From Lucinisca nassula (taxonomy: Eukaryota > Mollusca > Bivalvia > Lucinida > Lucinidae), in the NCBI GenBank assembly GCA_963580285.1, contig OY757014.1, positions 98,687,372 to 98,751,371 of the forward strand: a stretch of 64,000 nt of DNA, in the 5' to 3' direction. The notes below the pieces were generated by a model. That model ran no database searches, was not told the origin of the DNA, and saw only the letters and a list, made by a program, of their open reading frames with translations. Position numbers and translations under genes: made by a program. How positions within the stretch are numbered: position 1 is the first letter of the stretch; each line of letters starts with the position of its first letter. Positions 12,227 to 25,100 of the stretch are shown here, piece by piece.

Positions 12227-12272
12227 TGGTCACTGATGAGGCCTAATTGGCTGAAACTAGCTAGTCTGGCTC
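12227..12272 (+). ncRNA. Type I hammerhead ribozyme (copy 1 of 3)
   Basis: CTGATGA at 12,233, stem II GGCC-TAATT-GGCT, GAAA, CTAGCTAG, cleavage triplet GTC ending at 12,266. Stem I is slightly weakened (TGGTCA against TGGCTC), but all conserved core bases are present. Confidence 0.85.
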
Positions 12273-12486
12273 AGAAAATATATACACTCCATATTTTTCA
12301 GTTCTGTTGTGTATTCCTTGCTTCCAAAGGATAACCCTTTTATAGAACATATTTAACTTCACTACAGCTGGTGTGTGGGATGTGTGGCGGTGGTAAAACG
12401 TGTTCCTACCCTACATCATAGTGTAGATTATATTTTCTTGTCCTTTGGGATCCTTGTTTCCATTGTGGAATGTCGAAAATTTCTGA

Positions 12487-12532
12487 GGGTCACTGATGAG
12501 GCCTAATTGGCCGAAACTAGCTAGTCTGGCCC
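12487..12532 (+). ncRNA. Type I hammerhead ribozyme (copy 2 of 3), intact
   Basis: The best copy of the 260-bp family. Stem I GGGTCA pairs with TGGCCC, core CTGATGA, stem II GGCC-TAATT-GGCC (4 bp, 5-nt loop), GAAA, palindromic stem III CTAGCTAG, cleavage after GTC at 12,526. In a single molecule stem III is only about three pairs; two molecules could pair over the whole palindrome. Confidence 0.92.
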
Positions 12533-12747
12533 AGAAAACATGTACACTCGATATTTTTCAGTTCTGTGGTGTATTCCTTGCTTCCCAAGGATAACCATTT
12601 TATAGAACATATTTAACTTCACTACAGCTGGTGTGTGGGAATGTGTGGCGGCGGTAAAACGTCTCCCTGCCCTACATGATAGTGTAGATTATATTTTCTT
12701 GTCCTTTGGGATCATTGTTTCCATTGTGGAATTTCGAAAATATCTGA

Positions 12748-12793
12748 GGGTCATTGATGAGGCCAAATTGGTCGAAACTAGCTAGTCTGGCCC
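12748..12793 (+). ncRNA. Decayed hammerhead ribozyme (copy 3 of 3)
   Basis: Same layout, but the core reads TTGATGA instead of CTGATGA (C to T at the first core position) and stem II has changed to GGCC-AAATT-GGTC. Stem III and the GTC triplet remain. It is probably inactive. Confidence 0.75.
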
Positions 12794-15622
12794 AGAAAAC
12801 ATGTACACTCCATATTTTCAGTTCTGTGGAGTATTCCTTGCTTCCAAAGGTTAACCCTTTTATAGAACATATATAACACTTGGTTTCGAATTTCAGCCCC
12901 TCAGCCTCTAAATATCTGTAATTCGTTCTGTCAGCGATAAACCTAAATGACTCGTCACACTACTTCTAGGGATTAAGTGACGTCATAATAAGAAGAACAA
13001 CGAGGGGAAATTCAATATAGGTGGTGTAAATAGTCGAAGTAATCAATACATCTTCTACATTTCCATCAAAATTCACACATCAAAGCCTCTAAATATCTAT
13101 TTTGTATTATGTTAAACGTGTTGCATGTTGCCTGGGCATAATCTTTAAAGGGTATGATTCGCGTCACATTCCCTAATATGGGGCCAAATAGGGGGGCAAA
13201 TATGCAAGTGCCTAAAACTGATAACATATTTCACTCACCGTTCAAGGTTGAAACTATTTTGGATTCGCAGCATCTTAATATCTTTCATTTATTATGTTTA
13301 ACATATAGACTGATGTCAGGGCACACTCGTTCATTGGGTGAAGTAGCGTCACATTCCATAGCAATGGGCCCAAGAGGGGAAATTAAAAAAATGTACTTAA
13401 CATACTACTCATATGGGTCGTGTGGCGTCACATTCCCTAATATGGGGCCAAATAGGGGGGGGGGGGGGCAATTATGCAAGTGGTTAAAAAATGAAAACAT
13501 ATTTCACATACCGTTTAAGTTTGAAAATATTTCGGAACCGCGGCCTCTTAATAACATTCATTTATTATGTTTAACATATAGACTGATGACAGGGCACAAT
13601 CGTACATTGGGTGAAGTAGCGTCACATTCCCTAGTGTGGGGCCTTAAGAGGGGAAATTCAAAGGAAATACTGAAAATCGTTAAAATGCAAGTTTAACAAG
13701 TGGGTTTGAATTTCAGCACCCCAACCTCTAAATACCCGTCAGCCATTATGTTAACATGTTGCCTGATGCCTCTGCACACTTTTCATACGGGTCCATTTGC
13801 GTCACATTCCCTTACATAGGGGCCCTACAGTGGGGAAAGCCATGTGGGGGTGTAAATGGCCAACAAATTTGCAAAGTCTTGCATCTTTTGTTACATTTTA
13901 GCCTCTCAGCCTCTAAATATTTGTAATTCGTTCGCTTAGCGATAAAGCTAGATGCCTCAACATACTACCCATATGGGTCGTGAGGCGTCGCATTCCCTAA
14001 TATGGGGCCACATATGTGGGGGCTGGGGCATTTATGCAAGTGACTCAAGAGAGTAACATACAAGCGTCTTTCACATAGCGTTCAAGTTTGAAAATAGTTC
14101 GGAACCGCAGTCTCTTAATAGCTTTCATTCATTATGTCTAACGTATAGACTGATGTCAGGGCACAATCGTACATTGGTTGAAGTAGCGTCACATTCCCTA
14201 GTATGGGGCCCAAAGAGGGGCGATTCAATGTAAGTTCTGAAAATCGTTGACTAATGCCAGTTTAACAAGTGGGTTTGAATTTCAGCACCACAGCCTCTAA
14301 ATACCCGTCATCAATTATGTTTATTTCAGCACCACAGCCTCTAAATACCCGTCATCCATTATGTTTAACATGTTGCCTGATGCCTTGGCACACTTTTCAT
14401 AGGGTCCATTTGCGTCACATTCCCTTACATAGGGGCCCTAAAGTGGGGAAAGCCATGTAAGGGGTGTAAATGGCCAATAAATTATTGCATCTTTTGTTGA
14501 ATTTTAGCCTCTCAGCCTCTCAATAGCTGTAATTCGTTCTCTTAGCGATAAAGCTAGATGCCTAAACATACTACTCATATGGGTCAAGTGGCGTCACATT
14601 CCCTAATATGGGGCCAAATAGGGGGAGAATTATGCAAGTGACTCAAAAATGATAACATATTTCACATACCGTTCAAGTTCGAAACAATTTCGGAATCGCG
14701 GCCCATTAATATCTTTCATTTATTATGTTTAACATATAGACTGATGTCAGGGCCCAATCGTACATTGGGTGAAGTAGCGTCACAATCCCTAGTATGGGGC
14801 CCAAAGAGGGGAAATTCAATGTAAGTACCTAAAATCGTTAAAAATGCAAGTTTTACAAGTGGGTTTGAATTTCAGCACCTCAGCCTCTAAATACACGTCA
14901 TCCATTATGTTTAACATGTTGCCTGGTGCCTCTGCACACTTTTCATACGGGTACATTTGCGTAGGGGTCCGACAGTGGGGAAAGCCATCCTAGAGGTGTA
15001 AATGGCCAATTAATTCGCAAAGGATTGCATGTTCTGTTGCATTTTAGCCTCTCAGCCTCTAAATATCTGTAATTCGTTCTCTTAGAGATAAAGCTAGATG
15101 CCTCAACATACTACTCATATGGGTCAAGTGGCGTCACATTCCTTAATATGCCAAATTGTGAGACAATTATGCAAGTGACTCAAAAATGATAACATATTTC
15201 ACATACTGTTCAAGTTTGAAACTATTTCGGAGCCGCGGACTCTTAATATCTTTCATTTATTATGATAAACACACAGACTGATGTCAGGGCCCAATCGTAC
15301 ATTGGGTGATGTAGCGTCACATTTCCCTAGTATGGGGCCCAAAGAGGGGAAATTCATTGTACGTGCTGAAAAACGTTATAAATGCAAGTTTAATACTTGG
15401 GTTCGAATTTCAGCCTCTTAACCTCTAAATATCTGTAATTCGTTCTGTCAGCGAGAAAGCTAAATGACTCTACATACTACTCATAGGGATCAAGTGGCGT
15501 CACATTCCCTCTTAAGTGGCCCATCGAGGGGAAATTCAGTATAGGTGGTGTAAATGGTCGAAGTAATTAATACAGCCTCTACGTTTACATTAAAATTCAC
15601 ACATCAAAGCCGGATCGTTACA

Positions 15623-15668
15623 GGGTCACTGATGAGGCTTTATTAGCCGAAACTACGTAGTATGACCC
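15623..15668 (+). ncRNA. Type I hammerhead ribozyme, GTA cleavage triplet
   Basis: Stem I GGGTCA pairs perfectly with TGACCC; core CTGATGA; stem II GGCT-TTATT-AGCC; GAAA; palindromic stem III CTACGTAG; triplet GTA ending at 15,662. Stems I, II and III all differ in sequence from the 260-bp family while pairing and the core are kept, which is strong support for a selected RNA structure. Confidence 0.93.
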
Positions 15669-16005
15669 ATCTTCTTTCTTATGAATGTTTTCATTGCTCT
15701 TAAAGGAACTCATTTTTGATTTTTATTTGCCTTCACTGCAGCTGGTGTTGTGCCGTGTGGCGGCCGTAAAACGTCTCCCCGTACATCAACCATAGTGCAG
15801 TTTATATTTTACTTTTGGTCCTTTGAGATCAGCGTAAATATTCTGAGAAATCGGAAATAAATTATTGGTTTAGACTCATATTCTAGACAGGTTTTTAATT
15901 ATTTGGACCCCATTTTGATTTATATCATTCTTTGAATCGACTGCCTATTCGAAATTCGCAAAATTGCAGTATGTTTCATCTGGCTTTCTTTGCCGGATCG
16001 TTACA

Positions 16006-16051
16006 GGGTCACTGATGAGGCTTTATTAGCCGAAACTACGTAGTATGACCC
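16006..16051 (+). ncRNA. Type I hammerhead ribozyme, GTA cleavage triplet (second copy)
   Basis: Identical in every part to the copy at 15,623, and 383 bp downstream. Cleavage at both would release a 383-nt RNA suitable for circularisation. Confidence 0.93.
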
Positions 16052-16119
16052 ATCTTCTTTCTTATGAATGTTTTCATTGCTCTTAAAGGAACTCATTTTT
16101 GATTTTTATCTAAATATCT

Positions 16120-19100
16120 ATATTGTATTATGTTAAACATATTCCTAGTTGCCTGGACATAATCATTAGAGGGTACGATTCGCGTCATCTCCCCTTATAT
16201 GGGGCCGAATAGGGGGACAATTATGCTAGTGACTCGAAAATGATAACACATTTCACATACCGTTCTAGTTTGAAGATATTTCGGAACCGCAGCCTCTTAA
16301 TATCTTTCATTAATTATGTTAACCATATAGACTGATGTCAGAGCAAAATCGAACATTGGGTGAAGTAGGGTCACATTCCCTAGTATTGGGCCCAAAGAGG
16401 GGACATTCAGTGTACGTGCTGAAAATCGTTATAAATGCAAGTTTAACACGTGGGTTCGAATTTCAGCCTCTCAGCCTCTAATTATCTGTAATTCGTTCTG
16501 TCAGCGATAAAGCTAAATGACTCGGCATACTACTCATAGGTCAAGTGGCGTCACATTCATTGTTAAGGGGATCGACGAGGGGATATTCAATAAAGGTGGT
16601 GTAAATGGTCGAAGTAATTAATACAGCCTCTACATTTACATTAAAATTCACACATCAAACCCTGTAAATATCTATATTCTATTACAGTAAACTTGTTGCT
16701 AGTTGCCTGGATCTAATCCTTAGAGGGTATGTTTTGCGTCACATTCCCTGATATGGGGCCCAATAGGGGGAACAATTATGCAAGTGACTCAAAAATGAAA
16801 ACAAATTTCCCATACCGTTCAAATTTGAAGATATTTCGGAACCGCAGCCTCTTAATACCTTTAATTTATTATGTTTACCATATGAACTGATGTCAGAGTA
16901 AGATCGTACTTAGGGTGAATTGGCGTCACATTCCCTATTATGGGGCACAAAGAGGGGAAAGTCAGTGTAAGTGCTGAAAATCGTTATAAATGCAAGTTCA
17001 ACACTCGGGTTCGAAATTCAGTCTCTCAGCCTCTAAATATCTGCAATTCGTTCTGTTAGCGATAAAGCTAAATGACTCGGCATACTACTCATAGGGATCA
17101 AGTGGTGTCACATTCCCTGTTAAGGGGACCGGCGAGGGGAAATTCAATATAGGTGGTGAAAATGGTCGAAGTAATTAATACAGCCTATAAATTTCATTAA
17201 AATTCACACAGCAAAGCCTCTAAATATCTATATTGTATTATAGTAAACTTGTTGCTAGTTGCCTGCATATAATCCTTAGAGGGTATGTTTTGCGTTACAT
17301 TCCCTTATATGGGGCCCAATAGAGGGACAATTATGCTAGTGACTAAAAAATGATAATACATTTCACATACCGTTCAAATTTGAAGATATTCGATACCGCA
17401 GCCTCTTAATATCTTTTATTTATAATGTTTACCATATAGACTGATGTCAGAGCAAGATCGTACTTTGGGTGAATTTGCGTCACATTTCCTAGCATTGGGC
17501 CCAAAGAGGAGAAATTCAGTGTAAGTGCTGAAAATCGTTATAAATGCAAGTTTAACACTTGGGTTCGAATTTCAGCCTCTCAGCCTCTAAATATCTGCAC
17601 TTCGTTCTGTTAGCGATAAAGCTAAATGACTCGGCATGCTACACATAGGGATCAAGTGGTGTCACATTCCCTGTTTAGGGGACCGACGAGGGGAAATTCA
17701 ATATAGGTGGTGTAAATGGTCCAAGTTATTAATACAGCCTCTACATTTACATTAAAATTCGCACATCAAAGCCTCTAAATATCTATATTGTATTATAGTA
17801 AACTTGTTGCTAGTTACATGCATATAATCCTTAGCGGGTTTGTTTCGCGTCACATTCCCTTATATGGGGCCCAATAGGGGATCAATTATGTCAGTGACTC
17901 AAAAATGATAGCACATTTCACATACCGCGCAAATTTGAAGTTATTTCGGAACCGCAGCCTCTTAATGTATTTCATTTATTATGCTTATCATATAGACTAA
18001 TTTCAGAGCAAGATCGTACTGTGGGTGAATTGGCGTCACATTCCCTAGTATGGGGCCCAAAGTGGTGAAATTCAGTGTAAGTGCTGAAAATCGTTATAAA
18101 TGGAAGTTAACACTTGGGTTCGAATTTCAGCCTCTCAGCCTCTAAATATCTGTAATTCGTTCAATCAGCGATAAAGCTAAATATCTCAGCATACTACTAA
18201 TAGTGATCAAGTGGCGTCACATTCCCTGTTTAGGTGACCGACGAGGGGGAATTGAATATAGGTGGTGTAAATGGTCGAAGTAATTAATACAGCCTCTACA
18301 TTTACATTAAAATTCACTCATCAAAGCCTCTAAATATCTATATTGTATTATGTTAAACACGTTCCTAGTTGCCGGGACATAATACTTAGAGGGTAGGATT
18401 TGCGTCACATTCCCTTATATGGGGCCCAATAGTGGGGACAATTATGCAAGTGACTCAAAAATGAAAACAAATTTCACATACCGTTCAAATTTGAAGATAT
18501 TTCGGAACCGCAGCCTCTTAATACTTTTTATTTATTATGTTTACCATATGGACTGATGTCTGAGTAAGATCGTACTTAGGGTGAATTGGCGTCACATTCC
18601 CTAGTATGGGGCACAAAGAGGGGAAAGTCAGTGTAAGTGCTGAAAATCGTTATAAATGCAAGTTCAACACTCGGGTTCGAAATTCAGCCTCTCAGCCTCT
18701 AAATATCTGCAATTCGTTCTGTTAGCGATAAAGCTAAATGACTCGGCATACTACTCATTTGGATCAAGTGGCGTCACATTCCCCGTTCAGGGGACCAACG
18801 AGGGGAAATTCAATATAGGTGGTGTAAATGGTCGAAGTCATTAATACAGCCTCGACATATACATTAAAATTTATACATCAAAGCCTCTAAATATCTTTAT
18901 TGTATTATAGTAAACGTGTTGCTAGTTGCCTGCATATAATCCTTAGAGGGTATGTTTTGCGTCACATTCCCTGATATGGGACACAATAGGGGGACAATTA
19001 TGCAAGTGACTCCAAAATGATAACCCATTTCACAAATCGTTCAATTTTGTAACTATTTCGGAACCGCAGCCTCTTAATATCTTTCATTTATTGTGTTTAC

Positions 19101-22100
19101 CATATAGACTGATGACAGAGCAAAATCGTACATTGGGTGAAGTAGTGTCACATTCCCTAGAATGGGGCCCAAAGAGGGGAAATTCAGTGTAAGTGCTGAA
19201 AATCGTTAAAATGGAAGTTTAACACGTGGGTTCGATTTTAAGCCTCTCAGCCTCTAAATATCTGTATTTCGTTCTGTCAGCGATAAAGCTAAATGACACC
19301 GCATACTACTCATAGGGATCAAGTGGCGTCACATTCCCTGTTAAGGGGACCAACGAGGGGAAAATCAATATAGGTGGTGTAAATGTTCGGAGTAAATAAT
19401 ACAGCCTCTACATTTACATTAAAATTCACACATCAAAGCCTCTAAATATCTATATTGTATTAGGTTAAACATGTTCCTAGTTGCCTAGACAAAATCCTTA
19501 GAGGGTATGATTTGCGTCACATTCCCTGATATGGGGCCCAATAGGGGGACAATATTGCGAGTGACTCCAAAATGATAACCCATTTCACATATCGTTCAAT
19601 TTTGAAACTATTTCGGAACCGCAGCCTCTTAATATCTTTCATTTATTATGTTTACCATATAGACTGATGTCAGAGTAAAATCGTACATTGGGTGAAGTAG
19701 CGTCACATTCCCTAGTATGGGGCCCAAAGAGGGGAAATTCAGTGTAGGTGCTGAAAATCGTTATAAATGCAAGTTTAACACGTGGGTTCGATTTTCAGCC
19801 TCTCAGCCTCTAAATATCTGCATTTCGTTCTGTCAGCGATAAAGCTAAATGACTCGGCATACTACTTATAGGGATCAAGTGGCGTCACATTCCCTGTTAA
19901 GGGGACCAACAAAGGGAAAATCAATATAGGTGGTGTAAATGTTCGGAGTAAATAATACAGCCTCTACATTTACATTAAAATTCACACATCAAAGCCTCTA
20001 AATATCTATATTGTATAATGTTAAACATGTGTCTAGTTGCCTAGACAAAATCGTTAGAGGGTATGATTTGCGTCACATTCCCTGATATGGGGCCCAATGG
20101 GGGGACAATTATGCAAGTGACTCCAAAATGGTAACTAATTTCAGATATCCTTCAATTTTGAAACTATTTCGGAACCGCAGCCTCTTAATATCTTTCATTT
20201 ATTATGTTTACCATATAGACTGATGTCAGGGCAAAATCGTACATTGGGTGAAGTAGCGTCACATTCCCTAGTATGGGGCCCAAAGAGGGGAAATTCAGTG
20301 TAAGTGCTGAAAATCGTTATAAATGCAAGTTTAACACGTGGGTTCGATTTTCAGCCTCCAAGCCTCTAAAAATCTGCATTTCGTTCTGTCAGCGATAAAA
20401 CTAAATGACTCGGCATACTACTCATATGGATCAAGTGGCGTCACATTCCCTGTTAAGGGGACCATCGAGGGGAAAATCAATATAGGTGGTGTAAATGTTC
20501 GGAGTAAATAATACAGCCTCTACATTTACATTAAAATTCACACATCACAGCCTCTAAATATCTATATTGTATTATGTTAAACATGTGTCTGGTTGCCTAG
20601 ACAAAATCCTTAGAGGGTATGATTCCCGTCACATTCCCTGATATGGGGCGCAATAGGGGGACAATTATGCAAGTGACTCCAAAATGATAACCCATTTCAC
20701 ATATCGTTCAATTTTGAAACTATTTCGAAACCGCAGCCTCTTAATATCTTTCATTTATTATGTTTTGCCATATAGACTGATGTCAGAGCAAAATCGTACA
20801 TTGGGTGAAGTAGCGTCACATTCCTCAGTATGGGGCCCAAAGAGGGAAAATCAGTGTAAGTGCTGAAAATCGTTATAAATGCAAGTTTAATACGTGGGTT
20901 CGATTTTCAGCCTTTCAGCCTCTAAATATCTGCATTTCGTTCTGTCAGCGATAAAGCTAAATGACTCGGCATACTACTCATCGGAATCAAGTGGCGTCAC
21001 ATTCCCTGTTAAGGGGACCAACGAGGGGAAAATCAATATAGGTGGTGTAAATGTTCGGAGTAAATAATACAGCCTCTACATTTACATTAAAATTCACACA
21101 TCAAAGCCTCTAAATATCTATATTGTATTAGGTTAAACATGTTCCTAGTTGCCTAGACAAAATCCTTAGTGGGTATGATTTGCGTCACATTCCCTGATAT
21201 GGGTCCCAATAGGGGTACAATTATGCGAGGGACTCCAAAATGATAACCCATTTCACATATCGTTCAATTTTGAAACTATTTCGGAACCGCAGCCTCTTAA
21301 TATCTTTCATTTATTATGTTTACCATATAGACTGATGTCAGAGTAAAATCGTACATTGGGTGAAGTAGCGTCACATTCCCTAGTATGGGGCCCAAAGAGG
21401 GGAAATTCAGTGTAGGTGCTGAAAATCGTTATAAATGCAAGTTTAACACGTGGGTTCGATTTTCAGCCTCTCAGCCTCTAAATATCTGCATTTCGTTCTG
21501 TCAGCGATAAAGCTAAATGACTCGGCATACTACTCATAGGAATCAAGTGGCGTCACATTACCGATTAAGGGGACCAACGAGGGGAAAATCAATATAGGTG
21601 GTGTAAATGTTCGAGTAAATAATAAAGCCTCTACATTTACATTAAAATTCACACATCAAAGCCTCTAAATATCTATATTGTATTATGTTAAACATGTTCC
21701 TAGTTGCCTAGACAAAATCCTTAGAGGGTATGATTCGCGTCACATTCCCTGATATGGGGCCCAATAGGGGGACAATTATGCAAGTGACTCCAAAATGATA
21801 ACCAATTTCATATATCCTTCAATTCTGAAACTATTTCGGAACCGCAGCCTCTTAATATCTTTCATTTATTATGTTTACCATATAGACTGATGTCAGGGCA
21901 AAATTGTACATTGGGTGAAGTAGCGTCACATTCCCTAGTATGGGGCCCAAAGAGGGGTAATTCAGTGTAAGTGCTGACAATCGTTATAAATGCAAGTTTA
22001 ACACGTGGGATCGATTTTCAGCCTCTCAGCCTCTAAATATCTGCATTTCGTTCTGTCAGCGATAAAGCTAAATGACTTGGCATACTACTCATTGGAATCA

Positions 22101-25100
22101 AGTGGCGTCACATTCCCTGTTAAGGGGACCAACGAGGGGAAAATCAATATAGGTGGTGTAAATGTTCGGAGTAAATAATACAGCCTCTACATTTACATTA
22201 AAATTCACACATCAAAGCCTCTAAATATCTATATTGTATTAGGTTAAACATGTTCCTAGTTGCCTAGACAAAATCCTTAGAGGGTATGATTCCCGTCACA
22301 TTCCCTGATATGGGGCCCAATAGGGGGACAATTATGCAAGTGACTCCAAAATGATAACCCATTTCACATATCGTTCAATTTTGAAACTATTTCGGAACCG
22401 CAGCCTCTTAATATCTTTCATTTATCATGTTTACCATATAGACTGATGTCAGAGCAAAATCGTACATTGGGTGAAGTAGGGTCACATTCCTTAGTATAGG
22501 GCCCAAAGAGGGGAAATTCAGTGTAAGTGCAGAAAATCGTTATAAGCGCAAGTTTAACACGTGGGTTCGATTTTTAGCCTCTCAGCCTCTAAATATCTGC
22601 ATTTCGTTCTGTCAGCGATAAAGCTAAATGATTCGGCATACTATTCATAGTGATCAAATTGCGTTACATTCCCTGTTAAGGGTACCAACGAGGGGAAAAT
22701 CAATATAGGTGGTGTAAATGTTCGGAGTAAATAATAAAGCCTCTACATTTACATTAAAATTCACACATCAAAGCCTCTAAATATCTATATTGTATTATGT
22801 TAAACATGTTCCTAGTTGCCTAGACAAAATCCTTAGAGGGTATGATTTGCGTCACATTCCCTGATATGGGGCCCAATAGGGGGACAATTATGCAAGTGAC
22901 TCCAAAATGATAACCAATTTCATATATCCTTCAATTCTGAAACTATTTCGGAACCGCAGCCTCTTAATATCTTTCATTTATTATGTTTACCATATAGACT
23001 GATGTCAGGGCAAAATCGTACATTGGGTGAAGTAGCGTCACATTCCCTAGTATGGGGCCCAAAGAGGGGAAATTCAGTGTAAGTGCTGAAAATCGTTATA
23101 AATGCAAGTTTAACACGTGGGTTCGATTTTCAGCCTCCAAGCCTCTAAAAATCTGCATTTCGTTCTGTCAGCGATAAAGCTAAATGACTCGGCATACTAC
23201 TCATAGGGATCAAGTGGCGTCACATTCCCTGTTAAGGGGACCATCGAGGGGAAAATCAATATAAGTGGTGTAAATGTTCGGAGTAAATAATACAGCCTCT
23301 ACATTTACATTAAAATTCACACATCAAAGCCTCTAAATATCTATATTGTATTATGTTAAACATGTGTCTGTTTGCCTAGACAAAATCCTTAGAGGGTATG
23401 AATCCCGTCACATTCCCTGATATGGGGCCCAATAGGGGGACAATTATGCAAGTGACTCCAAAATGATAACCCATTTCACATATCGTTCAATTTTGAAACT
23501 ATTTCGGAACCGCAGCCTCTTAATATCTTTCATTTATTATGTTTACCATATAGACTGATGTCAGAGCAAAATCGTACATTGGGTGAAGTAGCGTCACATT
23601 CCTCAGTATGGGGCCCAAAGAGGGAAAATCAGTGTAAGTGCTGAAAATCGTTATAAATGCAAGTTTAACACGTGGGTTCGATTTTCAGCCTCTCAGCCTC
23701 TAAATATCTGCATTTCGTTCTGTCAGCGATAAAGCTAAATGACTCGGCATACTACTCATCGGAATCAAGTGGCGTCACATTCCCTGTTAAGGGGACCAAC
23801 GAGGGGAAAATCAATATAGGTGGTGTAAATGTTCGGAGTAAATAATACAGCCTCTACATTTACATTAAAATTCACACATCAAAGCCTCTAAATATCTATA
23901 TTGTATTAGGTTAAACATGTTCCTAGTTGCCTAGACAAAATCCTTAGAGGGTATGATTTGCGTCACATTCCCTGATATGGGGCCCAATAGGGGTACAATT
24001 ATGCGAGGGACTCCAAAATGAAAACCCATTTCACATATCGTTCAATTTTGAAACTATTTCGGAACCGCAGCCTCTTAATATCTTTCATTTATTATGTTTA
24101 CCATATAGACTGATGTCAGAGTAAAATCGTACATTGGGTGAAGTAGCGTCACATTCCCTAGTATGGGGCCCAAAGAGGGGAAATTCAGTGTAAGTGCTGA
24201 AAATCGTTATAAATGCAAGTTTAACACGTGGGTTCGATTTTCAGCCTCTCAGCCTCTAAATATCTGCATTTCGTTCTGTCAGCGATAAAGCTAAATGACT
24301 CGGCATACTCCTCATAGATATCAAGTGGCGTCACATTCCCTGTTAAGGGGACCAACGAGGGGAAAATCAATATAGGTGGTGTAAATGTTCGGAGTAAATA
24401 ATAAAGCCTCTACATTTACATTAAAATTCACACATCAAAGCCTCTAAATATCTATATTGTATTATGTTAAACATGTGTCTAGTTGCCTAAACAAAATCCT
24501 TAGAGGGTTAGAGGGTATGATTCGCGTCACATTCTCTGATATGGGGCCCAATAGGGAGACAATTATGCAAGTGACTCCAAAATGATAACCCATTTCACAT
24601 ATCGTTCAATTTTGAAACTATTTCGGAACCGCAGCCTCTTAAAATCTTTCATTTATTATGTTTACCATATAGACTGATGTCAGAACAAAATCGTACATTG
24701 GGTGAAGTAGCGTCACATTCCTTATAATGGGGCCCAAAGAGGGGAAAATCAGTGTAAGTGCTAAAAATCGTTATAAATGCAAGTTTAACACGTGGGTTCG
24801 ATTTTCAGCCTCTCAGCCTCTAAATATCTGCATTTCGTTCTGTCACCGATAAAGCTAAATCACTCGGCATACTCCTCATAGGGATCAAGTGGCGTCACAT
24901 TCCCTGTTAAGGGGACCAACGAGGGGAAAATCAATATAGGTGGTGTAAATGTTCGGAGTAAATAATAAAGCCTCTACATTTACATTAAAATTCACACATC
25001 AAAGCCTCTAAATATCTATATTGTATTAGGTTAAACATGTGTCTATTTGCCTAGACAAAATCCTTAGAGGGTATGATTTGCGTCCCATTCCCTGATATGG

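Larger units (their letters stand above)
12106..12870 (+). mobile_element. Hammerhead retrozyme-like repeat, about three units of 260 bp
   Basis: Inserted in a class c satellite monomer between ATAAATGC and AACACTTGG. Head-to-tail units have a period of 260-261 bp (CTGATGAG at 12,233 and 12,493, the mutated equivalent at 12,754). The unit runs CTACATCATAGTGTAGATTA, TTGTCCTTTGGGATCA, the ribozyme, CCTTGCTTCCAAAGGATAAC, CACTACAGCTGGTGTGTGGG and GTGGCGGCGGTAAAACGTCT. The first and last units are partial. It is the same family as 7,843-8,310 and 39,648-39,927, in the opposite orientation. No coding capacity. Confidence 0.88.
15612..16108 (+). mobile_element. Second hammerhead retrozyme-like family, 383-bp unit
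   Basis: 497 bp inserted cleanly in a class a monomer (CAAAGCC before, TCTAAATAT after; no target duplication seen). It is 1.3 head-to-tail units: GGATCGTTACAG starts at 15,612 and again at 15,995, period 383 bp. It shares with the 260-bp family a segment of CAGCTGGTGT, GTGTGGCGGC.GTAAAACGT, TAGTGCAGTTTATATTTT and TTGGTCCTTTGAGATCA, so the two are related, but it carries ~120 bp of extra sequence (15,850-15,990) and a different ribozyme stem III. Confidence 0.87.
9486..16119 (+). repeat. Main satellite, plus strand, diverged left edge
   Basis: Monomers of ~180-190 bp with the shared GCGTCACATTCCCT box and GCCTCTAAATATCTG box. Four classes can be told apart by the segment after the first box: a (GTTAAGGGGACCAACGAGG), b (GATATGGGGCCCAATAGG), c (AGTATGGGGCCCAAAGAGG), d (TTACATAGGGGCCCT). 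Here classes appear as d-a-b-c runs, or b-c-d between 13.1 and 15.3 kb, and sequence divergence is clearly higher than beyond 19 kb. Hammerhead repeats interrupt it at 12,106-12,870 and 15,612-16,108. Confidence 0.93.

Noticed and set aside
13560..13640. CTGATGACAGG followed by GAAAC-like strings in satellite class b as a possible hammerhead
   Set aside because: There is no GAAA core at the right distance, no stem II, and other copies read CTGATGTCAG. It is part of the ordinary monomer.
13154..13696. 180-codon open frame in satellite DNA
   Set aside because: Composed of satellite monomers read in one frame; the same boxes appear translated in other frames elsewhere. No codon-level conservation or protein resemblance.
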